A stretch of 64,000 bases of DNA from SIG565 sp045651765 (GCA_045651765.1 JAZRSY010000002.1:75063-139062); one strand, 5' to 3'; positions 50,161 to 59,324 are shown, numbered from the stretch's first letter. Numbers and translations: made by a program. The notes: generated from the letters alone by a model not told the origin.

Positions 50161-51128
50161 AAATATTATATATTTTAGATATTTTGAAAAAATATTCCGA
50201 CGAGGAAACCCCAATAAACGCCACCGAAATTTGCGAAAAATTATTTTCGCTTGGCGTTACTGCCGAAAGAAAATCCATTTATAGTGATATTGATGCACTT
50301 ATTGACTATGGCTACGATATTATTAAAACCCGAACACCACGTTTTGGCTATTTTTTAGCCGAGCGCGAGTTTGAACTGCCCGAAATTTATTTGTTGGCCG
50401 ATGCCGTTCGTTCGGCCGATTTCATAACACCCAAAAAAACGCGCGAGTTGCTTTTAAAGTTTGATTCACTTTTAAGTGTTAATCAGGCGGCAAAACACAG
50501 GCGCACCACCTACATTTCGGCACAGCACAAGGGCAAAAACGAAGAAATTTTTTATAACATTGACAAAATTAATTCGGCTACCGAAAAGGGTGTTAAAATT
50601 AAAACCACCTATTGTAAAAGAAAATTATTACCCAATAAAAAAATTGTAACCGAAGAAAAAGAACTAATCATTAGCCCCTACGCAACACTGTGGCAAAACG
50701 ACCATTATTATTTAGTGGGCAATAATGAAAAATATGATAATTTAATTCACTTAAGGCTTGAAAGAATGAAGCACATCGAAATTACGAATTTTCCCGCACG
50801 CCCTTTTTGTGAGGTTAGTGAATATTCTGACAGGTTCGATGTTGCCGACTATGCCGCAAAAACCTTTAATATGTTTGGTGGCCAATCCACCGAGGTTGAG
50901 TTTAGGTGCAGCAACGATAAATTAGAACAAATTATTGACCGCTTTTCCGAGGAAATAACAGTTTACAAATTAACCGAGAAAGATTTTTGTTTTAGAACAA
51001 CGGTTATTGAAAGCGAAGGCCTTATTAACTGGATTTTAAGTTTTGGGGCCGACATTGAGGTGCTTAGCCCCCAAACATTGCGCGAGAAAATTTGCAATCG
51101 AATTAACGCACTTAAGGAGATTTATTGA
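50133..51128 (+). CDS. WYL-domain transcriptional regulator
   Basis: A 331-residue predicted DNA-binding regulator. The N-terminal winged helix (about 10-75) shows LKILYILDILKKYSDEETPI and RKSIYSDIDALIDYGYDI. The WYL domain (about 145-225) has ISPYATLWQNDHYYLVGNN, LIHLRLERMKHIEI, and a WCX-like C-terminal domain follows. The ligand and targets are unknown. GGAGG lies 7 bases before ATG 50133, and the start lies inside the rnmV-like gene. Confidence 0.9.
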   Translation: MAARLNQKLKILYILDILKKYSDEETPINATEICEKLFSLGVTAERKSIYSDIDALIDYGYDIIKTRTPRFGYFLAEREFELPEIYLLADAVRSADFITPKKTRELLLKFDSLLSVNQAAKHRRTTYISAQHKGKNEEIFYNIDKINSATEKGVKIKTTYCKRKLLPNKKIVTEEKELIISPYATLWQNDHYYLVGNNEKYDNLIHLRLERMKHIEITNFPARPFCEVSEYSDRFDVADYAAKTFNMFGGQSTEVEFRCSNDKLEQIIDRFSEEITVYKLTEKDFCFRTTVIESEGLINWILSFGADIEVLSPQTLREKICNRINALKEIY

Positions 51129-51129
51129 A

Positions 51130-51447
51130 TTGGCACTTTTTAAACGAAAAAATAAAAACCAAGAACTTTTAAAAACCTTTGATGGCCGCCAGGTTAAGTA
51201 TGTTACACAGCGCACCAAAAAGGACGATTCTTATGAATCTGTAATAGTTGGAAAAAGCGGCAGAATAGCCGTTATTAACAACGAGATTCGAATAATTTGC
51301 GGCGAAAAAGATGTTTTTAAGGGCGATGTTGAAACCACAAACTATTATTTGTTATTAAGTGGCGACGGCGTAACGATAGACGGCATTAATAAACTGACCG
51401 GCCAGCCCGACAATTTAACAGCATATTATACATATTACCGCAAATAA
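51130..51447 (+). CDS. Small protein of unknown function
   Basis: A 105-residue protein I do not recognise. TTG at 51130, 10 bases after AAGGAG, is chosen; a longer frame to 51043 lies inside the WYL gene with no RBS. It starts LALFKRKNKNQELLKTF and is predicted to be mostly beta strands (VKYVTQRT, ESVIVGKSGRIAVINNEIRIICG, NYYLLLSGDGVTIDG). There is no signal peptide or membrane helix. It is the last gene of the comEC-holA-rnmV-WYL run and is followed by a strong terminator. Confidence 0.75.
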   Translation: MALFKRKNKNQELLKTFDGRQVKYVTQRTKKDDSYESVIVGKSGRIAVINNEIRIICGEKDVFKGDVETTNYYLLLSGDGVTIDGINKLTGQPDNLTAYYTYYRK

Positions 51448-51451
51448 AAAT

Positions 51452-51477
51452 AACCCCCGGCCAAATGGTCGGGGGTT
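51452..51477. terminator. Bidirectional terminator between the small unknown gene and the BspA-like gene
   Basis: AACCCCCG/CGGGGGTT stem with inner GCC/GGT pairs and loop AAAT, between convergent genes. Confidence 0.88.
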
Positions 51478-51489
51478 AAATGTTATTTA

Positions 51490-52776
51490 TTATTCAGCAT
51501 CTTCAGTTGCATCTTCGGAAACTTCTTCAGCTGCTTCTTCGGAAACTTCTTCGGCTGCTTCTTCCACAGGAACTGCAACCTTAGTCTTTGGTTTTTTGGT
51601 CATAACAACTACAAGCACAACTACGCCAATAATTATTAACAGAATTACACCGCCAACAATTCCAAGAATTGTGTATAGCATTGTGTTGTCTTGCTCTTCA
51701 TAAACAATTTGGGAATCGTCATCGTTTTTATTGTTATTTTTATTGCTGCTATTGTTGTTTTTATTGCTGTTATTATTGTTTTTATTATCGTTATTATTAT
51801 TTGTATTGTTGCCATCGCTATCATTGCCATCGCTATTACCAGAATTGCCATCGCTATTATCTGTGTTGCTGTTGTTATTGTTGTTATTTGTAATAGGAGA
51901 TGTTGTTCCGAAATCTTTTTGGTTTTCTTTTAAATCCTTAAAGTAAGAAGCAGGCTTGGTAACAATTACATAATTATCCATATGACTGGCTTCTTCACCT
52001 TGGTTAAGCATTCTGTTTTCGTTTTCGGTTAAGAATTTTTCAACATCGGAACCTTCGGGTACTATGATTTCAAATGTAGCTGAATCTACTGCACATTGGA
52101 AAGGTGGATGAATAATGTCGTAAAAGTTATGCTTTTCATCATCAGGTAAGCTTCCGCCAAAGTAACCAACCACACAATTTGGGTTACAAATGGTGTATTT
52201 AGCGCCGGTTGCAGCCATTTGTATATTAAATGCAGTACCAAATATGTATTTTACGGTTTCGGGGAAAACTACGTCGCATATAACTTTACCGAAAGCCTGA
52301 GAATGAATTTCTTCAACACCGTAAGAAAGAATGATTTCTTCAAGTGCGGTGCAACCAAAGAAAGACCATGTGGGCACTATTTTAAGTTTACCGGGAATGG
52401 TAATAGATTTTAAAGATGTGCAGTTGGCAAAGTTGTTGCCACCTACAAGTTGTTGTAAGGAATAAGGTAATGTAACGCTTACAAGGTTTACACAATCCTC
52501 AAAAGCACGACCAATGGTGTGAACACCTTCAGGTATTACAACACTGGTAATGTCAGCATTTTTTAAAAATGCTGCATTAGCGATTTCTTCTATTTCGAGC
52601 GAAGCTGGAATTACAACGTCGCCGCCGGGGCCTATGTATTCCTCAAGTACGCCCTCGAAAACTATAAAGTCTTCTTCGGGGCTTTCGGCAGGTGCTGCCA
52701 GCACGGTGCCAATGCCCATTATCGATGCCGATAAAAGCATTAACACGCAAAGTGAAATTGATAATAATTTTTTCAT
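51490..52776 (-). CDS. BspA-type leucine-rich repeat surface protein
   Basis: A secreted, membrane-anchored 428-residue protein. The signal peptide is MKKLLSISLCVLMLLSASI and onward, cleaved near AAPAESP. Residues about 50-190 form LRR_5 repeats of the form ITSVVIPEGVHTIG and LKSITIPGKLKIVP. A long Asn/Asp/Ser/Gly linker (about 295-360) is followed by a C-terminal helix (MLYTILGIVGGVILLIIIGVV) and an acidic repeat tail EEAAEEVSE. Adhesion or surface display is plausible from the family. ATG 52776 has GGGAG upstream; the longer frame adds a non-signal stretch. Confidence 0.85.
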   Translation of the reverse strand: MKKLLSISLCVLMLLSASIMGIGTVLAAPAESPEEDFIVFEGVLEEYIGPGGDVVIPASLEIEEIANAAFLKNADITSVVIPEGVHTIGRAFEDCVNLVSVTLPYSLQQLVGGNNFANCTSLKSITIPGKLKIVPTWSFFGCTALEEIILSYGVEEIHSQAFGKVICDVVFPETVKYIFGTAFNIQMAATGAKYTICNPNCVVGYFGGSLPDDEKHNFYDIIHPPFQCAVDSATFEIIVPEGSDVEKFLTENENRMLNQGEEASHMDNYVIVTKPASYFKDLKENQKDFGTTSPITNNNNNNSNTDNSDGNSGNSDGNDSDGNNTNNNNDNKNNNNSNKNNNSSNKNNNKNDDDSQIVYEEQDNTMLYTILGIVGGVILLIIIGVVVLVVVMTKKPKTKVAVPVEEAAEEVSEEAAEEVSEDATEDAE

Positions 52777-52808
52777 ATAATAAACTCCCTTCAAAGTTTT
52801 CCAAATTG

Positions 52809-52837
52809 ATTTTAACATATTTTTTTTGTAAAATCAA
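52809..52837 (-). promoter_or_regulatory. Promoter of the BspA-like gene
   Basis: TTGATT (52832-52837), 17 bp, TAAAAT (52809-52814) on the minus strand. Confidence 0.7.
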
Positions 52838-52935
52838 CAATATTCTATATGTTTAAAATATAGAAAAATTTTTTAATTTTTTGTGCAAAATGAACAAGTT
52901 TTACTTTTTTTAATTATAAACTTTCATTTTTTAAC

Positions 52936-52961
52936 AAAAAGGTGCCAAAAGGCACCTTTTT
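52936..52961 (-). terminator. Terminator after secF
   Basis: AAAAAGGTGCC/GGCACCTTTTT stem with a 4-base loop, right after the secF stop. Confidence 0.9.
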
Positions 52962-52963
52962 GT

Positions 52964-53893
52964 TTATTTTGCTTTTTTGTTGCTTGTTTTGTAAAGCACC
53001 CATAACGGCGAAGAAATGAACAGTGAAGAAACGCAACCCGAAATCAAACCGGCTGCCATTGGAATGGCAAAACTCCTTAAGGTTGAAAGACCGAAAATTT
53101 CGGAAACTAATATTATAACAACAATTGCAATAACGGTGCTTAAAGTTGTAACAAATGTACGCACCTTAACCGAATTAACGCTTTCGTTAACAAGTTCTTT
53201 AAGTTCTTTGCCCGGGTAAAGAGTTTTGTTTTCGCGTATGCGGTCATAAATAACGATGGTATCGTTAAGGGAATAACCAAGCAGTGTTAAAATTACGGCA
53301 ATTAAGTTGGAATCCACAGGTAAGCGGAAAATGGTGCAGGTTAAAAATGCCACAATGCAGTCTAACACCAATGCAACATAGGCCATGAGAGCGGCCGAAA
53401 CGCCGCCAATTTTTCTAAAGCGTATGCCAACATAAATTACAACGCCAATACCAGCCAAAACAACTGCAACCAAACTTTTTGCAAAGAATGTGCCTGCAAT
53501 GGTAGGGCTAACCGAGTTGGAATCGTACAAAGCAAATTTATTGTCGGGGTAGGTCTCCAACAAGGTTTTGTTAAGATTTTCTTGAATATCGGCCGAAAGT
53601 GAACTGTTGCCGACAAGGCTTATTATTAACTGATTTGAACTGCCCGAAATGTCGGAACTGGTAGAAACAGTTGCTTCTTTGCCTAACACTTCGTTTACCT
53701 TGGTGGTAACGGCAGCGGTGTCAATATCGCCTTGATATGAATAAGAAATGCGGGTGCCGCCTTTAAAGTTAATGTCTAAATTAGCACCAAAAATTACGGT
53801 TAAAATAATTCCTATAATTATTATTGCTGCATAAGCAATGCTAACAGGCTTTAAAGTAGCCATAAAATCAATATTGTTAAACTTATTTTTCAT
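52964..53893 (-). CDS. secF: Protein translocase subunit SecF
   Basis: Works with SecD to pull exported proteins through SecYEG using the proton gradient. The 309 residues have six helices, the signature NINFKGGTRISY-like LDINFKGGTRISYSY, and C-terminal LGYSLNDTIVIYDRIRENK. It overlaps the end of secD by 11 bp. Confidence 0.96.
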   Translation of the reverse strand: MKNKFNNIDFMATLKPVSIAYAAIIIIGIILTVIFGANLDINFKGGTRISYSYQGDIDTAAVTTKVNEVLGKEATVSTSSDISGSSNQLIISLVGNSSLSADIQENLNKTLLETYPDNKFALYDSNSVSPTIAGTFFAKSLVAVVLAGIGVVIYVGIRFRKIGGVSAALMAYVALVLDCIVAFLTCTIFRLPVDSNLIAVILTLLGYSLNDTIVIYDRIRENKTLYPGKELKELVNESVNSVKVRTFVTTLSTVIAIVVIILVSEIFGLSTLRSFAIPMAAGLISGCVSSLFISSPLWVLYKTSNKKAK

Positions 53894-55259
53894 TTTTTAC
53901 ACCCCCGTAAAGCCAAGGATTACGCACAAATTTGTAACGTGATATGCTCTTGAGCATTTTTTGTGAAGCCCAAACGCCCATTATTAAGTTGAAAATAACG
54001 CCTATTAAAAGTGTGTAACCAAACGAATAAATAGAGCCTGTTATGGCTGTGCCGAAAAGTGCCATAATGGGTGAAAACACCTTAGCAATTAGGCTGTCGG
54101 GTGTACCGAAGGCTCCCATGAGCACTAATGACACTATAACTATTGTAACGTTGCCGTCCACAACGGCGTTAAGGCTGTTTTGATAACCCGATGCAATGGC
54201 ACCGTCAATGGTTTTGCCGTTTTTGAACTCTTCGCGAATGCGTTCAAATGCAATAACATTGGCATCTACGCCCACGCCTATTGAGAGTATAATACCGGCA
54301 ATACCGGGCACTGTTAAGGTAAAGCTTGAAAATGCCGGTAAATAACCCGAAATACAAGCTATCATGCCTGCTAACTGACCTAATAAAGCTACCGAAGCAA
54401 TAACGCCGGGCAGTCTGTAGCGTAATATCATTAAAATACAAATAGCAGCAAAGGCAATAGCGCCGGCAATGAGCATTACATTAAGAGCGTTAGAACCCAA
54501 TGTTGGCGAAATTATTTGCAGTTTGCTGTTGTCTACCGTTAAGGCAAACGGCAGTGAACCCGCATTAATTTTATTGGCAAGGTCTTTGGCCGATTCGGCA
54601 TCAAAGTTGCCCGATATGTAGGCCGAGTTAGTTGTTATTTGCTCTTTAACGGTGGGGGCAGAAATTTCGGTATCGTCCATCCAAATAGATATTTGTTCGT
54701 ATTTAGCGGTTGCCGTGGAAAACTTTGACATACCTGATGCTGTAAAGGTTAGATTTACTACATATTCGCCCGTTTCTTCAAGCACGCCTGCGGCAGCGCT
54801 TTCAATATCTTCGCTACCCGAAAGTATAACATCGTTTTTATCTTCGTTGCCACAGAATTTAAGCAAGGCCGTCTCGCCGAGTTCAGAGATTGCGGCAGCG
54901 GCATCGAAATCACTTTCGCCTGCACTCCAGGGGAACCTAACTATAATTTGGTGTTTGTTTATGTCGGTATAAACCTCGTAATCGGTAATGTTTTGGTTTA
55001 CAAGACGGGTTTCTATGATAGACTTGGCCGAATCCATATCGTCGGTAGTAATTTCGGCATCGGTTTTATCGGGCGAAAAAACCGCCTCTACGCCACCGCT
55101 GATATCTATACCCCAGCGAATATCGTTTGCGCCTTTAATATAAATGTTTCGTGTGTCGCCATAGTAACTGCTAATACCAAAAAATGCAGTAAAGGTTAAT
55201 GCTAAAATAAGCACTAAAATTATAAAGACTGTTAGCTTGCCTGTTTTTTTAGTCTTCAT
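53883..55259 (-). CDS. secD: Protein translocase subunit SecD
   Basis: Partner of SecF in the membrane. The 458 residues show an N-terminal helix, WGIDISGGVEAVF (the GIDLxGG motif), the periplasmic-type P1 domain, GNFDAESAKDLANKINAGSLPF, then five helices with VPGIAGIILSIGVGVDANVIAFERIREE. The length is that of stand-alone Gram-positive SecD rather than the fused SecDF of Bacillus. Confidence 0.96.
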   Translation of the reverse strand: MKTKKTGKLTVFIILVLILALTFTAFFGISSYYGDTRNIYIKGANDIRWGIDISGGVEAVFSPDKTDAEITTDDMDSAKSIIETRLVNQNITDYEVYTDINKHQIIVRFPWSAGESDFDAAAAISELGETALLKFCGNEDKNDVILSGSEDIESAAAGVLEETGEYVVNLTFTASGMSKFSTATAKYEQISIWMDDTEISAPTVKEQITTNSAYISGNFDAESAKDLANKINAGSLPFALTVDNSKLQIISPTLGSNALNVMLIAGAIAFAAICILMILRYRLPGVIASVALLGQLAGMIACISGYLPAFSSFTLTVPGIAGIILSIGVGVDANVIAFERIREEFKNGKTIDGAIASGYQNSLNAVVDGNVTIVIVSLVLMGAFGTPDSLIAKVFSPIMALFGTAITGSIYSFGYTLLIGVIFNLIMGVWASQKMLKSISRYKFVRNPWLYGGVKNEK

Positions 55260-55277
55260 TTTTTTGTCCTCCCAAAA

Positions 55278-56552
55278 TTATTTATTAAGCAATTTTTCCA
55301 GTGCCGCTAACTCTACGGCGCAGGCCAAAATTTCCGAAGCCGCCCTTACCTGCTCAACCTGCGGGTAAGATGGGGCTATTCTTATGGTGGTGTCGTTAGG
55401 GTCTATACCATAGGGGTAGGTAGCCCCCACGGTTGTAAGTTTTAAACCGGCTTTATCGCAAAGTTTTTCTACACGCTTGGCAGTTCCGGGCAAAACATTA
55501 AGACATATAAAATAACCGCCTTTTGGGTTGGTCCACTCGGCTATACCCTTGCCCGATAAATAACTTTCGAGCACTAAAATAACGGCTTCGAACTTAGGGC
55601 GTAAAATTTTAGCGTGCAAACGCATATGTTCTTTTAACTTATCAAAATTAGGGAACATTCTTGCGTGGCGGAGTTGATTTAGTTTGTCGGGACCTATGGT
55701 TTGGTACGACATTCTTTGTTTTAAAAGTTTCACATTAAAGGGGCTTGCTGCTTCGGCCGCAACACCTGCACCCGGGAATGTGATTTTAGATGTTGAAGTG
55801 AACATTATAATATTATCTTCATTGCCATATTTTAAGGCTTCGTTATAAATATTTAACAGTTCGTCGCCGTTTTCGTATAAATCATGTATGGCATAGGCGT
55901 TGTCCCACATAACCCTGAAATCTTTGGCGGCAGGTTTCATTGCGGCAATGCGCCTAACGGTTTTATCGCTGTAGGTTATGCCCTCGGGGTTTGAATATTT
56001 TGGCACACACCACATACCCTTAACCTTTTCGTCTTTAATAAGTTCTTCGACAATATCCATATTAGGTCCTTCGGGTGTGTTGGGAACGGGAATCATTTCT
56101 ATGCCAAAATGTTCGCAAATGGAAAAATGGCGGTCATAACCGGGACTTGGACATAAAAACTTAACGCCGCCCTGCAAAAGCCAAGGCTCGCCACCCATGC
56201 CGTGAGTCATGGCCTGGGCAATGGTGTCGAACATCATATTAAGCGAGGAATTGCCCCCCACTATAATTTGCGAATGGTCTATACCAAAAATTTGTGAAAA
56301 CAAATATTTAAGTTCTATTAAACCGTCCAATCCGCCGTAGTTGCGGCAATCGGTTCCTTCGCAATTTTTAAAGCCGCTGGCTGTGCTGACAAGAGCAAAT
56401 ATTTCGTCGCTAACATCCATTTGGTCAAAACCGGGTTTGCCGCGGGTCATGTCGAGCGCGGTGCCCTGCTTTACTAAATTTTCATATCTTGCCAATACTT
56501 CTTTATATTTAAGCTCTAATTCCTTTTGTTGTAGCTTTAGGTAACTTGACAT
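55278..56552 (-). CDS. PLP-dependent class I aminotransferase (aspartate aminotransferase-like)
   Basis: A 424-residue fold-type I aminotransferase. PLP-binding pieces are GGNSSLNMMFD, CPSPGYDRHFSI, WCVPKYSNPEGITYS, WDNAYAIHDLY and the Schiff-base Lys in FTSTSKITFPGAG. The arrangement resembles the subgroup that includes aspartate aminotransferases distinct from AspC (Asp_aminotransf family). Substrate is likely aspartate/2-oxoglutarate but not proven. ATG 56552 has GGAGG. It is monocistronic. Confidence 0.88.
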   Translation of the reverse strand: MSSYLKLQQKELELKYKEVLARYENLVKQGTALDMTRGKPGFDQMDVSDEIFALVSTASGFKNCEGTDCRNYGGLDGLIELKYLFSQIFGIDHSQIIVGGNSSLNMMFDTIAQAMTHGMGGEPWLLQGGVKFLCPSPGYDRHFSICEHFGIEMIPVPNTPEGPNMDIVEELIKDEKVKGMWCVPKYSNPEGITYSDKTVRRIAAMKPAAKDFRVMWDNAYAIHDLYENGDELLNIYNEALKYGNEDNIIMFTSTSKITFPGAGVAAEAASPFNVKLLKQRMSYQTIGPDKLNQLRHARMFPNFDKLKEHMRLHAKILRPKFEAVILVLESYLSGKGIAEWTNPKGGYFICLNVLPGTAKRVEKLCDKAGLKLTTVGATYPYGIDPNDTTIRIAPSYPQVEQVRAASEILACAVELAALEKLLNK

Positions 56553-56586
56553 CTGGTTCCTCCGTAATCAGTATATTAACTATTTA

Positions 56587-56615
56587 AATATAATACAAAA
56601 AAGTAAATTTTTCAA
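56587..56615 (-). promoter_or_regulatory. Promoter of the aminotransferase gene
   Basis: TTGAAA (56610-56615), 17 bp, TATATT (56587-56592) on the minus strand. Confidence 0.65.
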
Positions 56616-56684
56616 GTATAATATTATTGAAAAAAACCAATTTTTATGATAACCTTTATTTATACAATAAAGGTGGTGCTAAAA

Positions 56685-58031
56685 ATGAAAAACATTAAAA
56701 CCGTTTTATGTTTTATTTTTATTGTTTTATTATGCCTTAATAAACCGGTGGTTTTGGCCGAAACCGCCACTGATAAACAGGTTATTACCGCCAATATTAC
56801 CGCGCCCCAAGTTTGCACCGATAATAAAATTTCCACCCGCCAAAGCGTTAATGAAATTAAAATTACATCGGACCTGCCGCTTAGCCATATATATATTGTA
56901 TATTGGGACACACCCGTGGATTTCACCCTGCAAAGCCCGGGGGTAGAGGTAGCAGAAAAGGGCGAATTTTTGCACAGATTAATAGAACTGCCGCCCGAAC
57001 TTAAAACTCAAAAGGAAATTACCGTTAAATTTGAAAAAACGGCCAACATTTCGGAAATTTCGGCCTATAATAACCCGCCCGGGAACAAGCAAAATTGGCA
57101 ACCAAACAACACCGAAGCCGATTTGCTTTTATTTTCCACCCACGCCGACGACGAGCAGTTGTTTTTTGCCGGCACTCTGCCAAAATATGCGCTCGATAAC
57201 GAAACCGAGGTGCAGGTGGTTTATTTTACCGACCACAACAATAACATTTTGCGCCGCCACGAATTATTAGACGGTTTATGGGCGGTGGGTGTTAGGCGTT
57301 ACCCCGTTATTAGTTTTTTACCCGATGCCTATTCCGAAAGTTACGAAGGCGCGGTTGCCAACCTTAAAAAAGCAGGTTTTAGCGAAGAAGATGCGCTTAA
57401 TTTTCAAATAGAACAAATAAGAAAATTTAAACCCCTGGTTATTTTAGGGCACGATTTAAAGGGAGAATACGGCCACGGCCAACATATTTTAAATTCAAAC
57501 CTTTTAACACAGGCGGTAATTAAGGCCAACGACAGCGCTGCGCACCCAAATTCTTTTGAACTTTACGGCCTATGGGACACTCCAAAACTTTATTTACACC
57601 TTTACAAAGAAAATCAAATTGTTTTAGACCTTGACACCGAAATTGAAGGGCTTAACAAAACCCCTTTTCAAATTTCGAAAGAAGGTTTTGCCTGCCACGG
57701 CACCCAACAAGGCACCTGGTTTAAAACCTGGCTTAACGGCAAAGAGGGCGAAATTACCAAGGCAACCCAAATTACAAAATATGCGCCCGGTGTTTTTGGG
57801 TTGTATCGCACAACCGTGGGGGCCGATGTTTTAAAAACCGATTTATTTGAAAATGTAACAAAACGCAGTTTAATTCCGCCGCCCGAGCCCGAGCCCGAGC
57901 CCGAGCAACCCGAACAACCTCAAAACACAACCGAAAATAATAGTTTTTGGCAAACTAGCCTTGTGTTTGTTTTAATTGCCGTAGTTTCATTGGTTGGGTT
58001 GTTTGTATTTAAAAAAAATAAATCAAAATAA
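56685..58031 (+). CDS. Secreted PIG-L/LmbE-family deacetylase
   Basis: Predicted extracytoplasmic zinc deacetylase of N-acetyl sugars. The 448 residues start with a signal peptide (MKNIKTVLCFIFIVLLCLN...VLAET) and a beta-rich domain (about 30-140). The PIG-L domain follows, with STHADDEQLFF (the family AHPDDE motif, here HADDE), HNNNILRRHELLDGL and GHDLKGEYGHGQH. A proline-glutamate spacer (PEPEPEPEQPEQP) leads to a C-terminal membrane helix and KKNKSK. ATG 56685 has AAAGGTGG upstream. It may act on cell-surface glycans. Confidence 0.85.
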   Translation: MKNIKTVLCFIFIVLLCLNKPVVLAETATDKQVITANITAPQVCTDNKISTRQSVNEIKITSDLPLSHIYIVYWDTPVDFTLQSPGVEVAEKGEFLHRLIELPPELKTQKEITVKFEKTANISEISAYNNPPGNKQNWQPNNTEADLLLFSTHADDEQLFFAGTLPKYALDNETEVQVVYFTDHNNNILRRHELLDGLWAVGVRRYPVISFLPDAYSESYEGAVANLKKAGFSEEDALNFQIEQIRKFKPLVILGHDLKGEYGHGQHILNSNLLTQAVIKANDSAAHPNSFELYGLWDTPKLYLHLYKENQIVLDLDTEIEGLNKTPFQISKEGFACHGTQQGTWFKTWLNGKEGEITKATQITKYAPGVFGLYRTTVGADVLKTDLFENVTKRSLIPPPEPEPEPEQPEQPQNTTENNSFWQTSLVFVLIAVVSLVGLFVFKKNKSK

Positions 58032-58058
58032 AAAAGGAGGTTTTAAAACCTCCTTTTT
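58031..58058. terminator. Bidirectional terminator between PIG-L and DUF3048 genes
   Basis: AAAAAGGAGGTTTT/AAAACCTCCTTTTT perfect inverted repeat between convergent genes. Confidence 0.9.
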
Positions 58059-58061
58059 GTT

Positions 58062-59090
58062 TTAGCTGAAAGAAATTGTTGCGTCGTTTTTAGCAATACA
58101 TACCCAAGAATTACCGGCCGCTACATTAAGCGGTGTGCCGTCTTCGTTGGTGAATGTGAGCGGCTTGCTGCTGTCGCCCTTTTGCCATTTAATTTTGCAG
58201 TAGGTACCGTTAACTATATAATAGCCTGTGCCCGAGTTTAAATCTATGTTACGGTGCTTGTTGTTAGAATAATAGCTCATATTGGTTTTTAGTACAAAAA
58301 CATTTTTAAAGGCGTATGGGGCGGAATCTAATTTATCAGCATTGGCGCACACAGCGCTTGTTCTATTGTATTTGCCTGTTGTGGCATCGTATGTGAAATA
58401 GGATGTTGAGGTACCGTTAAAGCCCACCGTTACCTTATTGGCGGCACCGCCTGTAAGCACAGGTGCTTCGGCCACGAAATTTTGCCACGGTTTAAATTCG
58501 GTTTGGGTGGTTTTCCACTTTTTATCGGCAAAGCCTTGGGTTAGCTTTTCGCCGTTTGTATATAGGTTTTGCCAGTTAGTAGCCGAGCCATATGTGTGGC
58601 GCCAAGCGTAAACATCGGTTGTAACCTCAAAATTATCAAGGCCAATAGATTTCATATGTGGGCGGCAATAAACATCGTCGGCACCCGAATGAACATATAT
58701 GGCGTTGTGGCCGTTGGCTAAATCGCTGTATACAAACCTTGCCGACCTAACATCGCCAAGCTGTGGGATTTTTGTGTAATCGGCAAACACTGCCATTAGG
58801 CGTGTTATGCCACCTTCAACCTCGGTTTCGTAAACGATATCGGCTTTAGAAACACCAAATTGCGCATTTTTTTGAGCAACCGAATCGTTATCTATCATAA
58901 CTGCTACGGGGCGTGCTGTTAGTTTGGCAGGGTCAAAATCTTCTATGCCGGTCAACGGATTTGCCACCGTTGTTTTCGTGGGTGGCACTATAGTATTAGC
59001 ATTTTCGCTTACGGGCTCTTTTTTGCCACAAGCAGCAAAACAAAAAGCCATTAATAAAACTAATGCAATGCATAATATTTTTTTAAACAT
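58062..59090 (-). CDS. DUF3048 (YerB-like) lipoprotein
   Basis: A 342-residue predicted lipoprotein. The signal peptide MFKKILCIALVLLMAFCF ends in lipobox FAAC-GKK. The DUF3048 core shows NPLTGI, RPVAVMIDND, FGVSKADIVYETEVEGGITRLMAVF and VRSARF; the second half has NVFVLKTNMSYY and a C-terminal domain. Function is unknown. ATG 59090 with GGAGG upstream is preferred to a frame starting at 59120. Confidence 0.9.
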   Translation of the reverse strand: MFKKILCIALVLLMAFCFAACGKKEPVSENANTIVPPTKTTVANPLTGIEDFDPAKLTARPVAVMIDNDSVAQKNAQFGVSKADIVYETEVEGGITRLMAVFADYTKIPQLGDVRSARFVYSDLANGHNAIYVHSGADDVYCRPHMKSIGLDNFEVTTDVYAWRHTYGSATNWQNLYTNGEKLTQGFADKKWKTTQTEFKPWQNFVAEAPVLTGGAANKVTVGFNGTSTSYFTYDATTGKYNRTSAVCANADKLDSAPYAFKNVFVLKTNMSYYSNNKHRNIDLNSGTGYYIVNGTYCKIKWQKGDSSKPLTFTNEDGTPLNVAAGNSWVCIAKNDATISFS

Positions 59091-59122
59091 AAAAATTTCA
59101 ACCTCCAAATGCTTATGCATAT

Positions 59123-59151
59123 ATTATACAATTAAATAATGCTTTTTTCAA
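59123..59151 (-). promoter_or_regulatory. Promoter of the DUF3048 gene
   Basis: TTGAAA (59146-59151), 17 bp, TATAAT (59123-59128) on the minus strand. Confidence 0.8.
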
Positions 59152-59188
59152 CACAAATTAAAACTTTTAAAAAATTAAATTTTTCCTA

Positions 59189-59217
59189 TTGATTTTTAAA
59201 AAACTTTGTGGTATTAT
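59189..59217 (+). promoter_or_regulatory. Promoter of tRNA-Arg
   Basis: TTGATT (59189-59194), 17 bp, TATTAT (59212-59217) on the plus strand, about 30 bp before the tRNA. Confidence 0.75.
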
Positions 59218-59247
59218 AGATAAACGTTGAGATTATTCTCTTACTTT

Positions 59248-59324
59248 GCGCTGATAGCTCAGCTGGATAGAGCGTCTGGCTACGGACCAGAAGGTCGGGA
59301 GTTCGAATCTTCTTCAGCGCGCCA
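59248..59324 (+). tRNA. tRNA-Arg (anticodon ACG), CCA encoded
   Basis: A 77-nt cloverleaf. Acceptor GCGCTGA/TCAGCGC, D arm TAGCTCAGCTGGATAGAGC, anticodon arm CTGGC-TACGGAC-CAG with ACG, T arm with GTTCGAATC, discriminator G and encoded CCA. The ACG anticodon, read as ICG after deamination, decodes CGU/CGC/CGA. A terminator follows 3 bases downstream. Confidence 0.96.

Noticed and set aside
51043..51129. Longer N-terminus for the small unknown gene
   Set aside because: It lies wholly inside the WYL regulator gene in another frame and has no RBS, whereas TTG 51130 has AAGGAG at the right distance.
51720..51890. Short tandem repeats that could suggest a CRISPR or VNTR array
   Set aside because: They are AAT/AAC-type codons of the Asn-rich linker in the BspA-like gene, with no regular repeat-spacer pattern.
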